A stretch of DNA of 30,914 nucleotides from Amphimedon queenslandica. Lineage: Eukaryota; Porifera; Demospongiae; Haplosclerida; Niphatidae. The translations under genes were made by a program, and so were the position numbers. Positions 7,844 through 19,321 of the stretch are shown here, one piece after another; the first letter of the stretch is position 1, and each line of letters opens with the position of its first letter. The notes below the pieces were generated by a model that did no database searches, was not told the DNA's origin, and saw only the letters and a list, made by a program, of their open reading frames with translations. The stretch is taken from positions 114,584 through 145,497 of the forward strand of contig NW_003546341.1 of assembly GCF_000090795.2 (NCBI RefSeq), read 5' to 3'.

Positions 7844-9040
7844 ATGATGTCTCAGTTCAGCAAAGAAGAGCTTTCATTTGTTAAAGAAGTGCCTGAACAG
7901 ATTGAGATAGAGTGTCCAGTTTGTCTTAATATCTTGACAGATCCTCATCTTGTGACTTGCTGTGGACATAATTTCTGTGGCTCTTGTATTGAGAGAGTAA
8001 AAGCTGGTGATGGATCCTGTCCTATGTGTAAAAAGAAGGAATATCAATCATTTATCGATAAGAAGTGTTCACATATTATCAATGGATTGGAGGTCTACTG
8101 CAGTAATAAGGAGAAAGGATGTCAATGGAAAGGAGAATTGAGGAATATGTCTACTCATCTTAATAAAGAAAAGAGAGAAGGAGAATGTCAATATGAAGAA
8201 GTAAAGTGTCTATATAGAAAATGCCAAGAGAAAAAGCAGCGTAGATATCTTGAGGATCATGAAGATAAAGAATGTCCTCAACGTCCATTTGGATGCCAAT
8301 ACTGTGGAGAAATTGGTACTTTCCTCTCTATTACAAAGGATCATTATGAGGAATGCAGGCAGTATCCTGTTCCTTGTCCCAATAAATGTGTGTCTACTAA
8401 TATGCCACGAGGTAGTCTCACTGATCATATCAAAGAGTGTCCATTAGAGCCAGTAGATTGTGTGTTTAGTTGGGCTGGTTGTAATGATAAGCCATTACGT
8501 AAAGATGTACATGTACACACTGCTGATACTAAACACATGACACTATTAGCTGTAGCTTGTGGAGAATTGAAAAAAGAGAATGAACAAATGAAACAACATG
8601 TCAAAATGCTACAAAATGAAAATACAATTTTAAAGGATCTTGTTCACAATGCCACAGTTCCTGATTCCTATTCATTATTACCAATTAAGATTCAAATGGG
8701 AAATAAAGCAGCAGTTCATTTCTATACTGGTGCATGTGGACGACACATGTCAGCTAGAATACTAGGTTCAGGATGCTGGTGTGATGCTGTACTATTTGCA
8801 TTTCATAAAGGAAAATTTGATAAATATAATCCAAAACTACCCAATATATTTTTGAAATATCAGCCTCCTGGTATAGATGTAGATCCATTTAAAGTCTTAG
8901 ACGACACTGAAGCTACTTATGAGGTATTACCTGATGATGTGCTGGATACCGTCACCGGCATTGATGATATTCCACCTGGAGTTATAGTTAATAGAAATTA
9001 TTTTAGTATTATGTTCACGATTAAAATTTATTCAGAGTAG
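7844..9040 (+). CDS. TRAF-like RING/zinc-finger protein 5 (398 aa)
   Basis: Intronless. There are two adjacent ATGs (7844, 7847); the second aligns with its neighbours. The RING has the full C3HC4 set including His (CCGHNFCGSC, CPMC). About five TRAF-type fingers and a shorter coiled coil (LKKENEQMKQHVKMLQNEN) follow, then the MATH-like C-terminus (FYTGACGRHMSARI, AFHKGKFDKYNPKLP). It is the nearest sister of gene 4 in coiled coil, C-terminus and 3'UTR, yet differs at the RING His, so the His/Tyr difference does not follow C-terminal relatedness. A likely role is cytosolic ubiquitin ligase or adaptor, by family. AATAAA occurs at 9082-9087. Confidence 0.9.
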   Translation: MMSQFSKEELSFVKEVPEQIEIECPVCLNILTDPHLVTCCGHNFCGSCIERVKAGDGSCPMCKKKEYQSFIDKKCSHIINGLEVYCSNKEKGCQWKGELRNMSTHLNKEKREGECQYEEVKCLYRKCQEKKQRRYLEDHEDKECPQRPFGCQYCGEIGTFLSITKDHYEECRQYPVPCPNKCVSTNMPRGSLTDHIKECPLEPVDCVFSWAGCNDKPLRKDVHVHTADTKHMTLLAVACGELKKENEQMKQHVKMLQNENTILKDLVHNATVPDSYSLLPIKIQMGNKAAVHFYTGACGRHMSARILGSGCWCDAVLFAFHKGKFDKYNPKLPNIFLKYQPPGIDVDPFKVLDDTEATYEVLPDDVLDTVTGIDDIPPGVIVNRNYFSIMFTIKIYSE

Positions 9041-9195
9041 TGGTAGTGCAAGATAAATGTTTTTGTCAACTAATTGATTTAAATAAACTTGTGAGAATTA
9101 CAATAATGGGCACGTCAACTATTTGATTTACGGTACTTTTCATGTACTCTTTTAGTTGTGGATATATTATTAACTACCTTATTCTCAATTAAATT

Positions 9196-9370
9196 TTATG
9201 AAGATTATTTTACAGAAGAATACGAGAGAAAAATAAATAATAATAATTACATTAATAATTTATCATTATCTGTTACAATAAGAAAAATAATAATATTTAA
9301 AGATTATTATGCTGTCATTAACACATTACTAATAATAATAATAGATTGAATGTGATCAGTACAATATGTA
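9196..9370. repeat. AT-rich repeat copy B
   Basis: Second copy of the ~135-180 bp segment also seen at ~5197-5330 and ~10048-10230. Shared order: TTTATGAAGATTAT, ACAGAAGAATACGAG (variable), AAAATAAATAATAATAA, ATTTATCATTATC, TATTATGCTGTCATTAACAC, ACATTACTAATAATAATAA, GATTGAATGTGATCAGTA. Copies B and C flank the truncated TRAF pseudogene as direct repeats. Confidence 0.7.
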
Positions 9371-9942
9371 CTGATAAAATGACATTATTAGCTGTAGCTT
9401 GTGGACAACTGAAGAAAGAAAACGAGCAAATAAAAGAAGAAAATGAGAAAATGAAAGAAGAAAATTAAGTAATGAAACAAGAAGTCAAGGCAATAAAGGA
9501 AGAAAATAATGAAGTAGTGGAAGAAGTCACAGTTTTGAAGAATCAAGTTTGGGTCGTTCATCATGCCATAGCTGATGATTCGTATCCATTGCTACCAACA
9601 TATATTGAAATAGGAGGTAAAGTAACTCACTTTTATACAAGTGCATTTGGATGGCACATGTCAGCTAGAATAATGGAGAACAAAGATTCAAAATTTTTTA
9701 TATTATTTGCATTTCATGAAGGAAAATTTGATAAATTTAATCCAAGGCTACCAAAAATACAGTATGAATTTAAAGGTACACCAATCACCATCTTAAATGA
9801 CACCAAAGCTGCTCATGCATCAAAATTACCTCATGATGTTCTAAATTCTGCTTTTCTGCTAGGTGGTCATGTTTTGCATTTATCAGGAACATTGCTAAGA
9901 GAAATTGATGTTTACCGGAGTACTTTAGTGAGAATATTTTAG
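9371..9942 (+). pseudogene. 5'-truncated TRAF-like pseudogene 6
   Basis: It begins abruptly at the coding for MTLLAVACGQLKKENEQ with no RING or zinc fingers, directly after AT-rich repeat B. An in-frame TAA at 9466-9468 (GAAAATTAAGTAATG) interrupts the coiled coil. The remaining frame encodes a complete gene-3-type C-terminus (FYTSAFGWHMSARI, AFHEGKFDKFNPRLP, ending LVRIF) to 9942. The otherwise conserved Cys before GWHMSARI is Phe. From 9472 a 156-residue open frame remains, so a coiled-coil-plus-MATH-like fragment could in principle be made, which might act as a dominant competitor; this is speculation. Confidence 0.8.
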
Positions 9943-10580
9943 ATGTGTATTTGCATTTTATTTTTATAAATTTAAACAATTGAAAAGCATATCAATGATA
10001 TGCCGGTAGCTTGCAATTGCAATTGACCATCAAATGCAAAGTTTAAATTTATGAAGATTATGTTACAGAAAAATATGAGGAAAAATAAATAATAATAACA
10101 TTAATAATTTATCATTATTTGTTAATACAATAAGAAAAATAATATTTAGATATTATTATGCTATTATTAACACATTACTAATAATAATAAGAATAATGGA
10201 TTGAATGTGATCAGTATAATATGTACAACTAAATAATAATAAAAAAATAAATAAAATAACGAAAGAATAATAAGAGAGAAAGGGAGAGAGTTAATCTCTT
10301 CACTAATTCATTAACATAACAACTCAATATCAACTGATCATTCACATATATAAATACATGCACTTGACATCAGTCTTAAGTACATATAATCAATATACTT
10401 GTACACACCATTGTGTAATGATAATAATAATAATAATAATAGTGAAGAGATAAAATAAGAATGTTGAGTTTTGAGGAATAGTAGTTTGAAACATAAAAAC
10501 AAACAAAAATAAAATATTTATAATATAATCTGATATATTGTATAGTTGCAATGCTCCATAAAACGAAGAAAATAAATAAA
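9943..10580. other. 3' flank of pseudogene 6, AT-rich repeat copy C
   Basis: 9950-10050 copies the 3' flank of gene 3. 10048-10230 is the third copy of the AT-rich repeat. The rest is low-complexity AT DNA with a (TAA)n run near 10420-10440. No gene supported. Confidence 0.6.
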
Positions 10581-10885
10581 TATATTGAGAGGCTGGAGAG
10601 AGAGAGAGGGGGGAGGTTATTGAAATGAAAAGGTGACTGGTTGAGTATCAGTTGGGATAAAAACTTGTTATGTGTTTGGAAACATAACAAGAAGAGGAGG
10701 AGGAGGAAGAAGAAGGTTGAAGGGAGATGTGATACTTGTACAGAAATAAAAGTACATAGAGGAGAGAGAGAGAGAAGAGAATGAATGGAACAGGAAAGAT
10801 CTAGTTGTGAAAATATAAGAGATTGAGAGAGAAGGAGAAAGACAGTGAGCGGGACTTTAAAAGTAAAAGAGAAAGTCGTAGAGCA
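10581..10885. repeat. Right copy of array-flanking duplicated block
   Basis: Direct-orientation copy of 128-441, starting ATATTGAGAGGCTGGAGAGA and ending GAAAGTCGTAGAGCAA. After it the sequence diverges and the 3' end of the minus-strand receptor gene begins. Confidence 0.8.
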
Positions 10886-10992
10886 AGACTGAGCTTTTGG
10901 CGGGTTAAAATAATAAGAAGAAATGAAAAAATAAAGTTTATTTTATATTTGATGATGATGATGATGAGGTGGGCATTATTTAGAAACACCTC

Positions 10993-11308
10993 CTATGACA
11001 TCATACTGCTTCCTGTATTATCCTCAGTATCAGATGCTTCCGAGCTCATTAGTACACTCTGCGTCACTCGACCGTCGTTATTACGTTGGGGCGACAACGG
11101 ATGATGGTTCAAGGGCGGGGGAGGAGGCGGAGCCACACTCATAGTGACGCTCCGACCGTTTACAAGATCAATGGAATCGTAGATGGCTGGAGGTGAGCGC
11201 TCGCGGCCATTTTCATCAATGTGTACCATATCCATGTCCTCTACATCCTTAGGAGTATAAGCAGAAAGGTAAGCTGGACACTCGGTAGTCACATACGCGT
11301 CTCCTTTC
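10993..11308 (-). CDS. Receptor exon 11: long cytoplasmic tail and stop
   Basis: Acceptor TTCAATAG. Encodes KGDAYVTTECPAYLSAYTPK, acidic DVEDMDMVHIDENG, AIYDSIDLV (a YxxI site in an acidic-hydrophobic setting), a six-proline run (APPPPPPL) and a Ser/Thr-rich end EASDTEDNTGSSMMS; stop TAG 10993-10995. Five tyrosines with the previous exon, no enzyme domain; the proline run could bind SH3, WW or EVH1 domains. Confidence 0.82.
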
Positions 11309-14300
11309 CTATTGAAAAAAGAAAAAATAGAGTAACACTAGCAACACTTTTTAATGTTTAGACAACACTATCATTATTATTAATATTATATTACTTTAAT
11401 TAATAAATATTATATTCAAATATTAAATATTATCTTGCACACGGGGCTATAGTTTCAGTTTAAGGCACACGGTGCTGTTTATCGTTTAAAGTGCACACAG
11501 CACCGATTGGCATAGAACACACTCTAAAAGGCCAAAACTATAGACTTCGTACTATAAACACTGATTGAACTATGGAGTGTAATTTATTTATTATTACAAA
11601 TTGTTATTAGTAGATAATGCATCTAAAATGATAACAAAATCTTGCTTCTTATCAAAGTAAAAATTATAAAATAAACAAACAAGTTACATACAAACTAAGG
11701 CTACAAAAACATATTTTAAAATTGATAATTCATAAGTCACTCACCATTTATTGGAGGGTGGGGGTGGATCTGTAGCTCCTACACTTGAATTCTGTCTGTT
11801 AACAGCTGCATATGGACTGGATCTTCTTCTAATGAGTGCCCTGGAGAGAGAGAGAAAGAGAGAGGAATAAAGTCAACTCAGCAATAGGTGTGAGTGACAG
11901 TAGTTAATATCTATGAGATTCATAGCTCTGTAGAGTAGTAGGCTGTACTATAAAGGTTATAAAAAGGCTGACTCTCTCTCTCTCTCTTGTGAAAACACAT
12001 GTGACTAGATTTATCAACATTTTATCAACTTTGATCAGCTATAAGTGTAAATAATATATAAACTATATGAGGTAGTATTATCATAATATAAGTATAATAC
12101 ATGCAGTGTGACATATGTGTACATATAAATGTACACCCACACATACACAAGCAGTGAAATGATTGTGATAATAACAGACTATACATACAGTACATGAACA
12201 TATTGTATTGGAGAGAGAGAGGGGGAGAGGGAGGGAGAGAGGGGGAGAGAGAGGGAGGGAGGGAGAGAGAGAGAGAGAGGTGGAGGAGAGAGAGAGAGAG
12301 GGGGAGGGAGAGAAAGAATGAAATAAAAAATAATACAATAAATAAAAAGCAGAGAACATGCTTTACAAAACATGCAGACAATACAGTACAACATACAATA
12401 GAAGCTTAAACAGTCGTGTATAAATTCAATTCTGGCTCTCCACATTTACCAGGATGACTACCATCATCACAATCAGTTACTATTTTACAAAACCACTTCT
12501 TCTTCCTATCACAAACACACCTTATCTTGCTGTTCTGATGCCACAGGGCACAGAACAGAATAACAATAATAACCGCCTCCAGTAGAATGACAGCTCCAGC
12601 TACAACAGCTACCAGTATATCAGTGTTAGAGCCAAAACTATCGCTAAGACCATCCGTTGTTGGCTCCGTCGTTGTTATAATAGTGTCCATACAAATCGGG
12701 ACTTGGTTGTTCGAGATGTTTACCGGACAGGAGGTGTCGAAGGTTACCTTGGCGACGCCCGAGGTGAGAACAGGGTCCCCATTGATCCAGGTTCTTATGT
12801 GAGAGACGACAGCGGCCGATGTCACTGTATCGGTACTTACTACAAATACCCTGAGGATGAGTTGTTCAGAGTCAGTGGCCGGACAGAGTATGGTCCCGTT
12901 GATTAGTTGGGAGGAGGGGAAAGTACAGGAGCAGGAGGAGCTGACGGCTTTTGATATCTCGTCCTTTAGGAATACCTGAACTGCATCTGAATCAGAAACC
13001 TGTTAATAAATAAATAAAGAAATAAATAAATGAATAAATAAATAAATACATGTAAAATAAATAATATGTGATTGCTATTTTCTTTGTACACATGCATGTA
13101 GATTATTATTATTATTTACATGTACATGAATCATGAGTATGTAGATACAAGTGTATGTAGCTTACTCTTCCATTGGAGCAGCCAAGAAAAGGACCTGCTT
13201 TAAACTGAATAAGAGCTACAAAGAGAATTTATAGAAATAGTTATATAATTAATGTTATCAATATGTATCAGAAAGTGTAATAAAAATGGGGGATGATTTT
13301 TTGGCCAATTTTCGGAAAAAACCATGGGCTATAGTACAGGGATTTTTTCAGATTTTAGCCGATTTAAAAAAATGGTCATAACTTTAAAAATTTAAGTCGG
13401 AATTAGCTCAAACTTTCTACACAGCATAAGGACATCAATATGTATCAAAAAATGTGATAAAAATTGGGGGTGATTTTTTGGCCATTTTTCGGAAAAAACC
13501 ATGGGCTACAGTACAGGGATTTTTTCAGATTTTGCCCCATTTTAAAAAATGGCCGTAACTCAAAAAATTTAAGTCGGAATCAGCTCAAACTTTCTACACA
13601 GCATAACTACATTAATATGTATCAGAAAATGTCATAAAATTTGGGGAAAATTTTGGAGCCATTTTTCCAAAAAAAAACCAGGGATCTTTATTAACACTAG
13701 CTTCTACAATGACCAGCAACAAACAATACAAAAATATACAAGTACACATTACATTCAAGACACTAATAGCCCTTACCTAGTCTAGTGGTCCTAAGGCTAT
13801 ATATGACAGAATTAGTCTCCCCAAAAGTATTAGTAGACACCACCTGATAATAATAGAGAGTGTCATGAGTTAGGTACCGCAGTGTGATACTCAAGGTCTG
13901 ATCCTTAGCGTCAAGGTCTTGGGTACCTATCAGCGTAGAGCTTTTAAAGTTCAAGTTATTTCGGCTGGTTCCGTAACGGATAAAGTAAGACTCGGGTGAA
14001 TAGGCTATGGATGGTACTGTCCATTGGATGAGGGCTGTGCTGTGGCCGAAATCACCAGCTATGATCCTAATGGGGAGGAAGGGCTTACTGGGACCTAGTA
14101 GAAGAGAAAGGAAAAAAGGAAAATAATTTATAACAATAATAATAATAATAATAATACTTATTGCTAATTTCTCCTGCTCTAACCTGACCTAATCTATTCT
14201 AACCTGTCCTAACTTATAATATATTACTAAAAAAATAAAAATATTAATTAAAAATGAAGAAGAAAAAATGATATAACTGTTAAAGGAATACTAAAGGTGC

Positions 14301-14955
14301 TACAAAAAGACCTCAGGATCACTATAAAAGGCCACACTGTCCACACTTGTACAAATGAGCAAATTAAATCATATATATGTACAATACTGTACTTTCATAT
14401 AGAAGACTTAGAGTACATGTATATGTACCTACTGTTATTATATTGTTAAGTTAAATCTATACCTACATGTATATATACTAATAATATTATACTGTTGTAT
14501 TGTTTCATATAGAAGCTTTCAAGTATTATTACAGTGTATATAGTGTAGTGGTGCCGCTATGAACAGGTGTGAGTGAGAGTGTGGATGAGATGGTTTGAGA
14601 TTAGACCACTAGTCCAGCCTCCATTGGTTCACTGTAACAACCAGACAATAAAGAAAACTGCTAAAATATGATTTAAGACTCATCTCAGATCTCTCTATAG
14701 ACTCTTAGTATTACATTAGATCATATTCTTAATACAGTATAAATACTAATGTATCTTGAAACTCATTACAGTGTCTAATATACTGTCTGGTTTAGTTTCT
14801 AGTGAATGAGTAAAGTCTGCTGTATACACAAGTAGTAACTAATCAACATACACCAGCCAATGTGAAATTTGGCTTGAGACTAATATTAAAACTAACACTG
14901 AGCCATATGAAGCCCAATGGAGAGGGAGAGAGAGGGAGAGAGAGAGAGAGAAAGG

Positions 14956-14999
<44 letters not shown>

Positions 15000-15969
15000 G
15001 GTGTGCTGATCTTTAGTATATATAAAGCAGACAAAGAGAGACATTAAAAGATACACATGCTAATTATTGTGTCTAAGTTAAAGACAGGAGTGTGTCTGTT
15101 ACTAACAACAAAAGATAATATTTATAAAAACAAGAAATACCAAAACACATTCCTCCATTAAAAACAGGACACGTAATTCCATCAAGTACCATTAAATATT
15201 CCAATATGAAAATAAATAAAGGTCCTTACCTTAAAATTATTATTTTAATATTATTAATAATTATTCTGTTATTAAAAACTAAAGATCCTTACCTATAATG
15301 TTAACAGTTGAATTAGCCGATAAAGTCACGTTAGGGTCTGTAGATGGAAAACCTAAAACAACCGAGCACCGATACTTAGCCTCTCCAGGGTTGGCTGCTT
15401 CAAACGACAGCGAACTGGTGTGACCGTTGACCACTATACTGACTCCACCTTGACCGTGGAGCAACGGCCGGCTAGAGGTATCGTTGTCCATGAACCAGTT
15501 GAAATGGGACGTGATAAAGTGACCGGTCGGTATGGATATGGAGCAGTTGAAGCGGATTAAGTTATAAGGTTGGAAGTTAGGGACTTCTATACTAGTGGGG
15601 GAGAGGTTGACTGGAATAGGAGGAACTGTGTGTGTGTGGAGAGAGAGAAAGAGGAAAAAACATAATAATTAATAATTATTACCATATAAAGGTTTATTTT
15701 GTTGGTATAAAATGTCGCAAATTCCTTCAAATTTGTCATTTGTTGAATAAATTTTCGCGAATCTTGCACCTGCTGCAGCCGTTTTTCCTATTGTGCCACG
15801 CCTTTTTTGTGGAATTGAGTTTCGTGAATTTAACGAAAACGTGAAACTAGCATCGTTTATTTCCAATGAAATAGAACCCCTATACAGTATTAAATAAGTG
15901 TAAATAAAGACTTGACTTACATGCAAAAAAACAACAGCCTAAGGAATAGTATTATCATAACATTGTACG

Positions 15970-16008
<39 letters not shown>

Positions 16009-17172
16009 GCTAAAAGTAGTAAACTTTATATTAGGTTGCATACTACAATAGTAAGAGACTGAAACTGCTGGCTTTAAACATAATAGTAACATACAATAGT
16101 AGCAGTAGTACACACACATACAACAATATAATGAATAAGTTATAGAATATTTAATTTATACATGTACATGTATATGCATAAATTTACCTTCAATGTTCAA
16201 TGCAGTGCCAGTGGAGTTAACTAGTACAGAGGAATATATACCAGATAGTGATATCACCCCACACTTGTACAGTCCACTATCTGATACACTGGCAGCCCGT
16301 ATTGACAACACACTAGTATATCGAGTAGTACTTATTTTATAGTTCTTAATTGAGATTCGAGGAAGTTCAAATCGAGTAAGTTCAAGAGGTTCTATTATGA
16401 TTGGGATGTTTCCTATGCTCCAATTTATGTTAGCAGAGAGTGGATCAGTGAAATGTGAAGAGGTTTGTAGCGTCACGCGACAAGTTAGGTTTACCATACC
16501 ACCGGAATATGTGGGGGAAGTTGGAGAGGATATGGTGACAGTTGGTACCTGTGGGGGAGGAACTGGAGGGAGAGAGAGAGTGGGGAGAGAGAGAGGGAGG
16601 GAGAGAGAGAGGGAGAGCATGACTCATAACTGGTATTGGAACAGAAAATAATGAAACATTATAATGTAAACAATATCAAAGTCTGTAACGTAATCAGTAA
16701 AATAACAAACAAACACTTCATGATATTACAATACGTCAAATGATCATATACATGTAAATATATAAGTGATCATACCATATAAGTATAAATAAACTAGTAC
16801 ACATAAAAGCTATTAAAAGGTACATGTATGTATCATAAGAAAACATTTTGTTCATATTTTCTTAATGATTCAATGGTGAGTCATTATTATGATTCGTTGG
16901 AGGGTAAGTAGATCAAAGGGTAAGTAAGGAGAGAGTAAATCCCGTTACATTAACAATATGAATAAATAAACTATCCCAAGAAGTATGGACACACGGTCAC
17001 AGTTAGTTTAATAAAGAACAGAGAAGCTCCTCAGACTAGCTGACTGTAAGCTACCATCCATCCAATAGTAGACAGACACAGTGTAGAGTATGAGAGTATG
17101 GAGTACTACATGTATAGAATATTAGTCGCTCTACCTTCCTCTCTCCCTCCCTCCCTCTCCCTCTCTCTCCCT

Positions 17173-17227
<55 letters not shown>

Positions 17228-17444
17228 CCCTCTCCNNNNNNNNNNNNNNNNNNNNNNNNNNNNNNNNNNNNNNNNNNNNNNNNNNNNNNNNNNNNNNNNN
17301 NNNNNNNNNNNNNNNNNNNNNNNNNNNNNNNNNNNNNNNNNNNNNNNNNNNNNNNNNNNNNNNNNNNNNNNNNNNNNNNNNNNNNNNNNNNNNNNNNNNN
17401 NNNNNNNNNNNNNNNNNNNNNNNNNNNNNNNNNNNNNNNNNNNN

Positions 17445-17480
<36 letters not shown>

Positions 17481-18741
17481 TCTCTCTCTCTCTGTTACAT
17501 CCAATGGTAGACACTGTTAATGTGTGAATGAATACCAGTGACATACAGTAGAGGGTTACAATAGGATCAGGCTATATGTGAATATGGTCCATAATCAAGA
17601 GTATCCCAATACACTATGAATATACTAATACATACAGTACCTGTACTACAATACAGTACATGTACATGGTACAGGGTCTATCAGTACATCCCATGATGGT
17701 GTAATAGGAGAAGGCTGCAAGAAGAAGAGGTGTAACACACTGATGGAGGTTACACAACCAATAAGAGATTACCAGTGTACATCATATCCCATACCCATAC
17801 TATAGTTATCTGTCAATTTTTAACTCATGCACAGTCACGTATACATGTATGTTTTACTATTATTATCAATAAAGATATTTCAGACATGCTATCCCATATA
17901 TCATACACTATAGCAGAGTTCAATATAGAGGGTTCATAGTGACCCTCAGTAGTATTTGATGGTGATTATAAGCCCAATGTGCTAAATTCCACACACTATA
18001 GACTCTCTATAGTACAGGCATTGTTCTACATTCAACACTGTCTACATGTACTGTATATATGGGCTAGCTGTAATAATAATGATAATGATATATCTGCATC
18101 AGCTCTCTCCATATACATGTACCTATCCTTCAACACATGATATGCAATGTACATGTACATGTACATGTATGTGAAAATAATATTATATATATATAGGATA
18201 TTCCTTTAAATACATTAGGTTAAACCAAAAAGGCTCTTGACTATCACAACATTCTACAAGTAATGTACATGTACATGCATTTCTCTTCCTCTCTCTCTCC
18301 CTCCTATGTCTAACCCCTTTCCCTCCCCCTAACTATCATTACAATATGTACAGTGTATGACTATTATTATTATAAACATGTCTATTATTTCTCTTCTCCT
18401 CCTCTTTCTCCTGTGAGAAGGTAACAAGATAAAACCAGGTATTCATAAAGTGCTAGACACTGCTAGACAGGGGTATCCATTACCCCAAAGTCTGATGCAA
18501 TAGATCAGGCCACTGATCAGATTACAGTCACATGATTCTGTATGTGTACACAATACACCTGCTGCTGACTTCCCGCCCACACCCTCGGCACACCCACGCT
18601 TATAATGATATTCATGATTTGCTTGTAAACAAAAGGTAGGGTTACAAGGATGAAACCCACACAAAAACACATACCAGTGTACATGTATTTGTAGATCATG
18701 TAATAGAACAAGACACCTGCTCTCTCTCTCTCTCCTTCCCT

Positions 18742-18778
<37 letters not shown>

Positions 18779-19268
18779 TCCCCTCTCTCTCTCCTTCCTT
18801 CCCCTTCTCTTATAATAATATAAACTACCTCTCTACATGTTCATAACTGTACAGGAATATAAACAAAATAATCCATCACATGCACATGTACATGTACATG
18901 ATAATTATCATTACATACACCTGTCCAAGATTACAAGAACACTGAAACCCTATACTGTACTACTTACGTTGAATCTTTAGCTCCAATTCTTCCGCATCTC
19001 TTCCAGCAGCATTGACAGACTCGCACTTATAAACCCCAGCATGATCCAGTCCTATCTCCTCTATACTTAACACAGAGACATTAGAATTAATGGACTTTAT
19101 GATGAACCCATCGGTATTATTAGTCACTGGGGTATTGTTGAAGGACCAGGTGATGACTGGAGGTGGAAAAGCAGACGTGTCGTTACAAGTTATTTCAAAA
19201 GGCGTCCCTGCTACTGCGTAAGCTATTGCGCTTCTAGGAGTAAGAGCAATGACAGGGTAGGCTGTAGA

Positions 19269-19321
<53 letters not shown>

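Noticed and set aside
12025..12445. Overlapping open frames full of Ser/Leu/Pro or Arg/Glu
   Set aside because: These are translations of the (GA)n/(CT)n microsatellite in all frames; no domain, no splice logic.
14178..14215. CCTAAC/CTAACC-like run as interstitial telomere repeat
   Set aside because: Too short and irregular (mixed TAACCTGACC/TAATCTATTC units) to call telomeric.
16549..16551. Alternative acceptor CCCCACAG for receptor exon 5
   Set aside because: It would break the phase 1 junction with exon 4; the upstream CCCTCCAG fits.
17098..17544. Open frames spanning the N gap
   Set aside because: Created by CT repeats and unknown bases; not evidence of coding.
18443..18711. Short minus-strand frames with a hydrophobic stretch in receptor intron 4
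   Set aside because: No homology recognised, no flanking acceptor/donor in phase 1, and overlapping alternatives in two frames.
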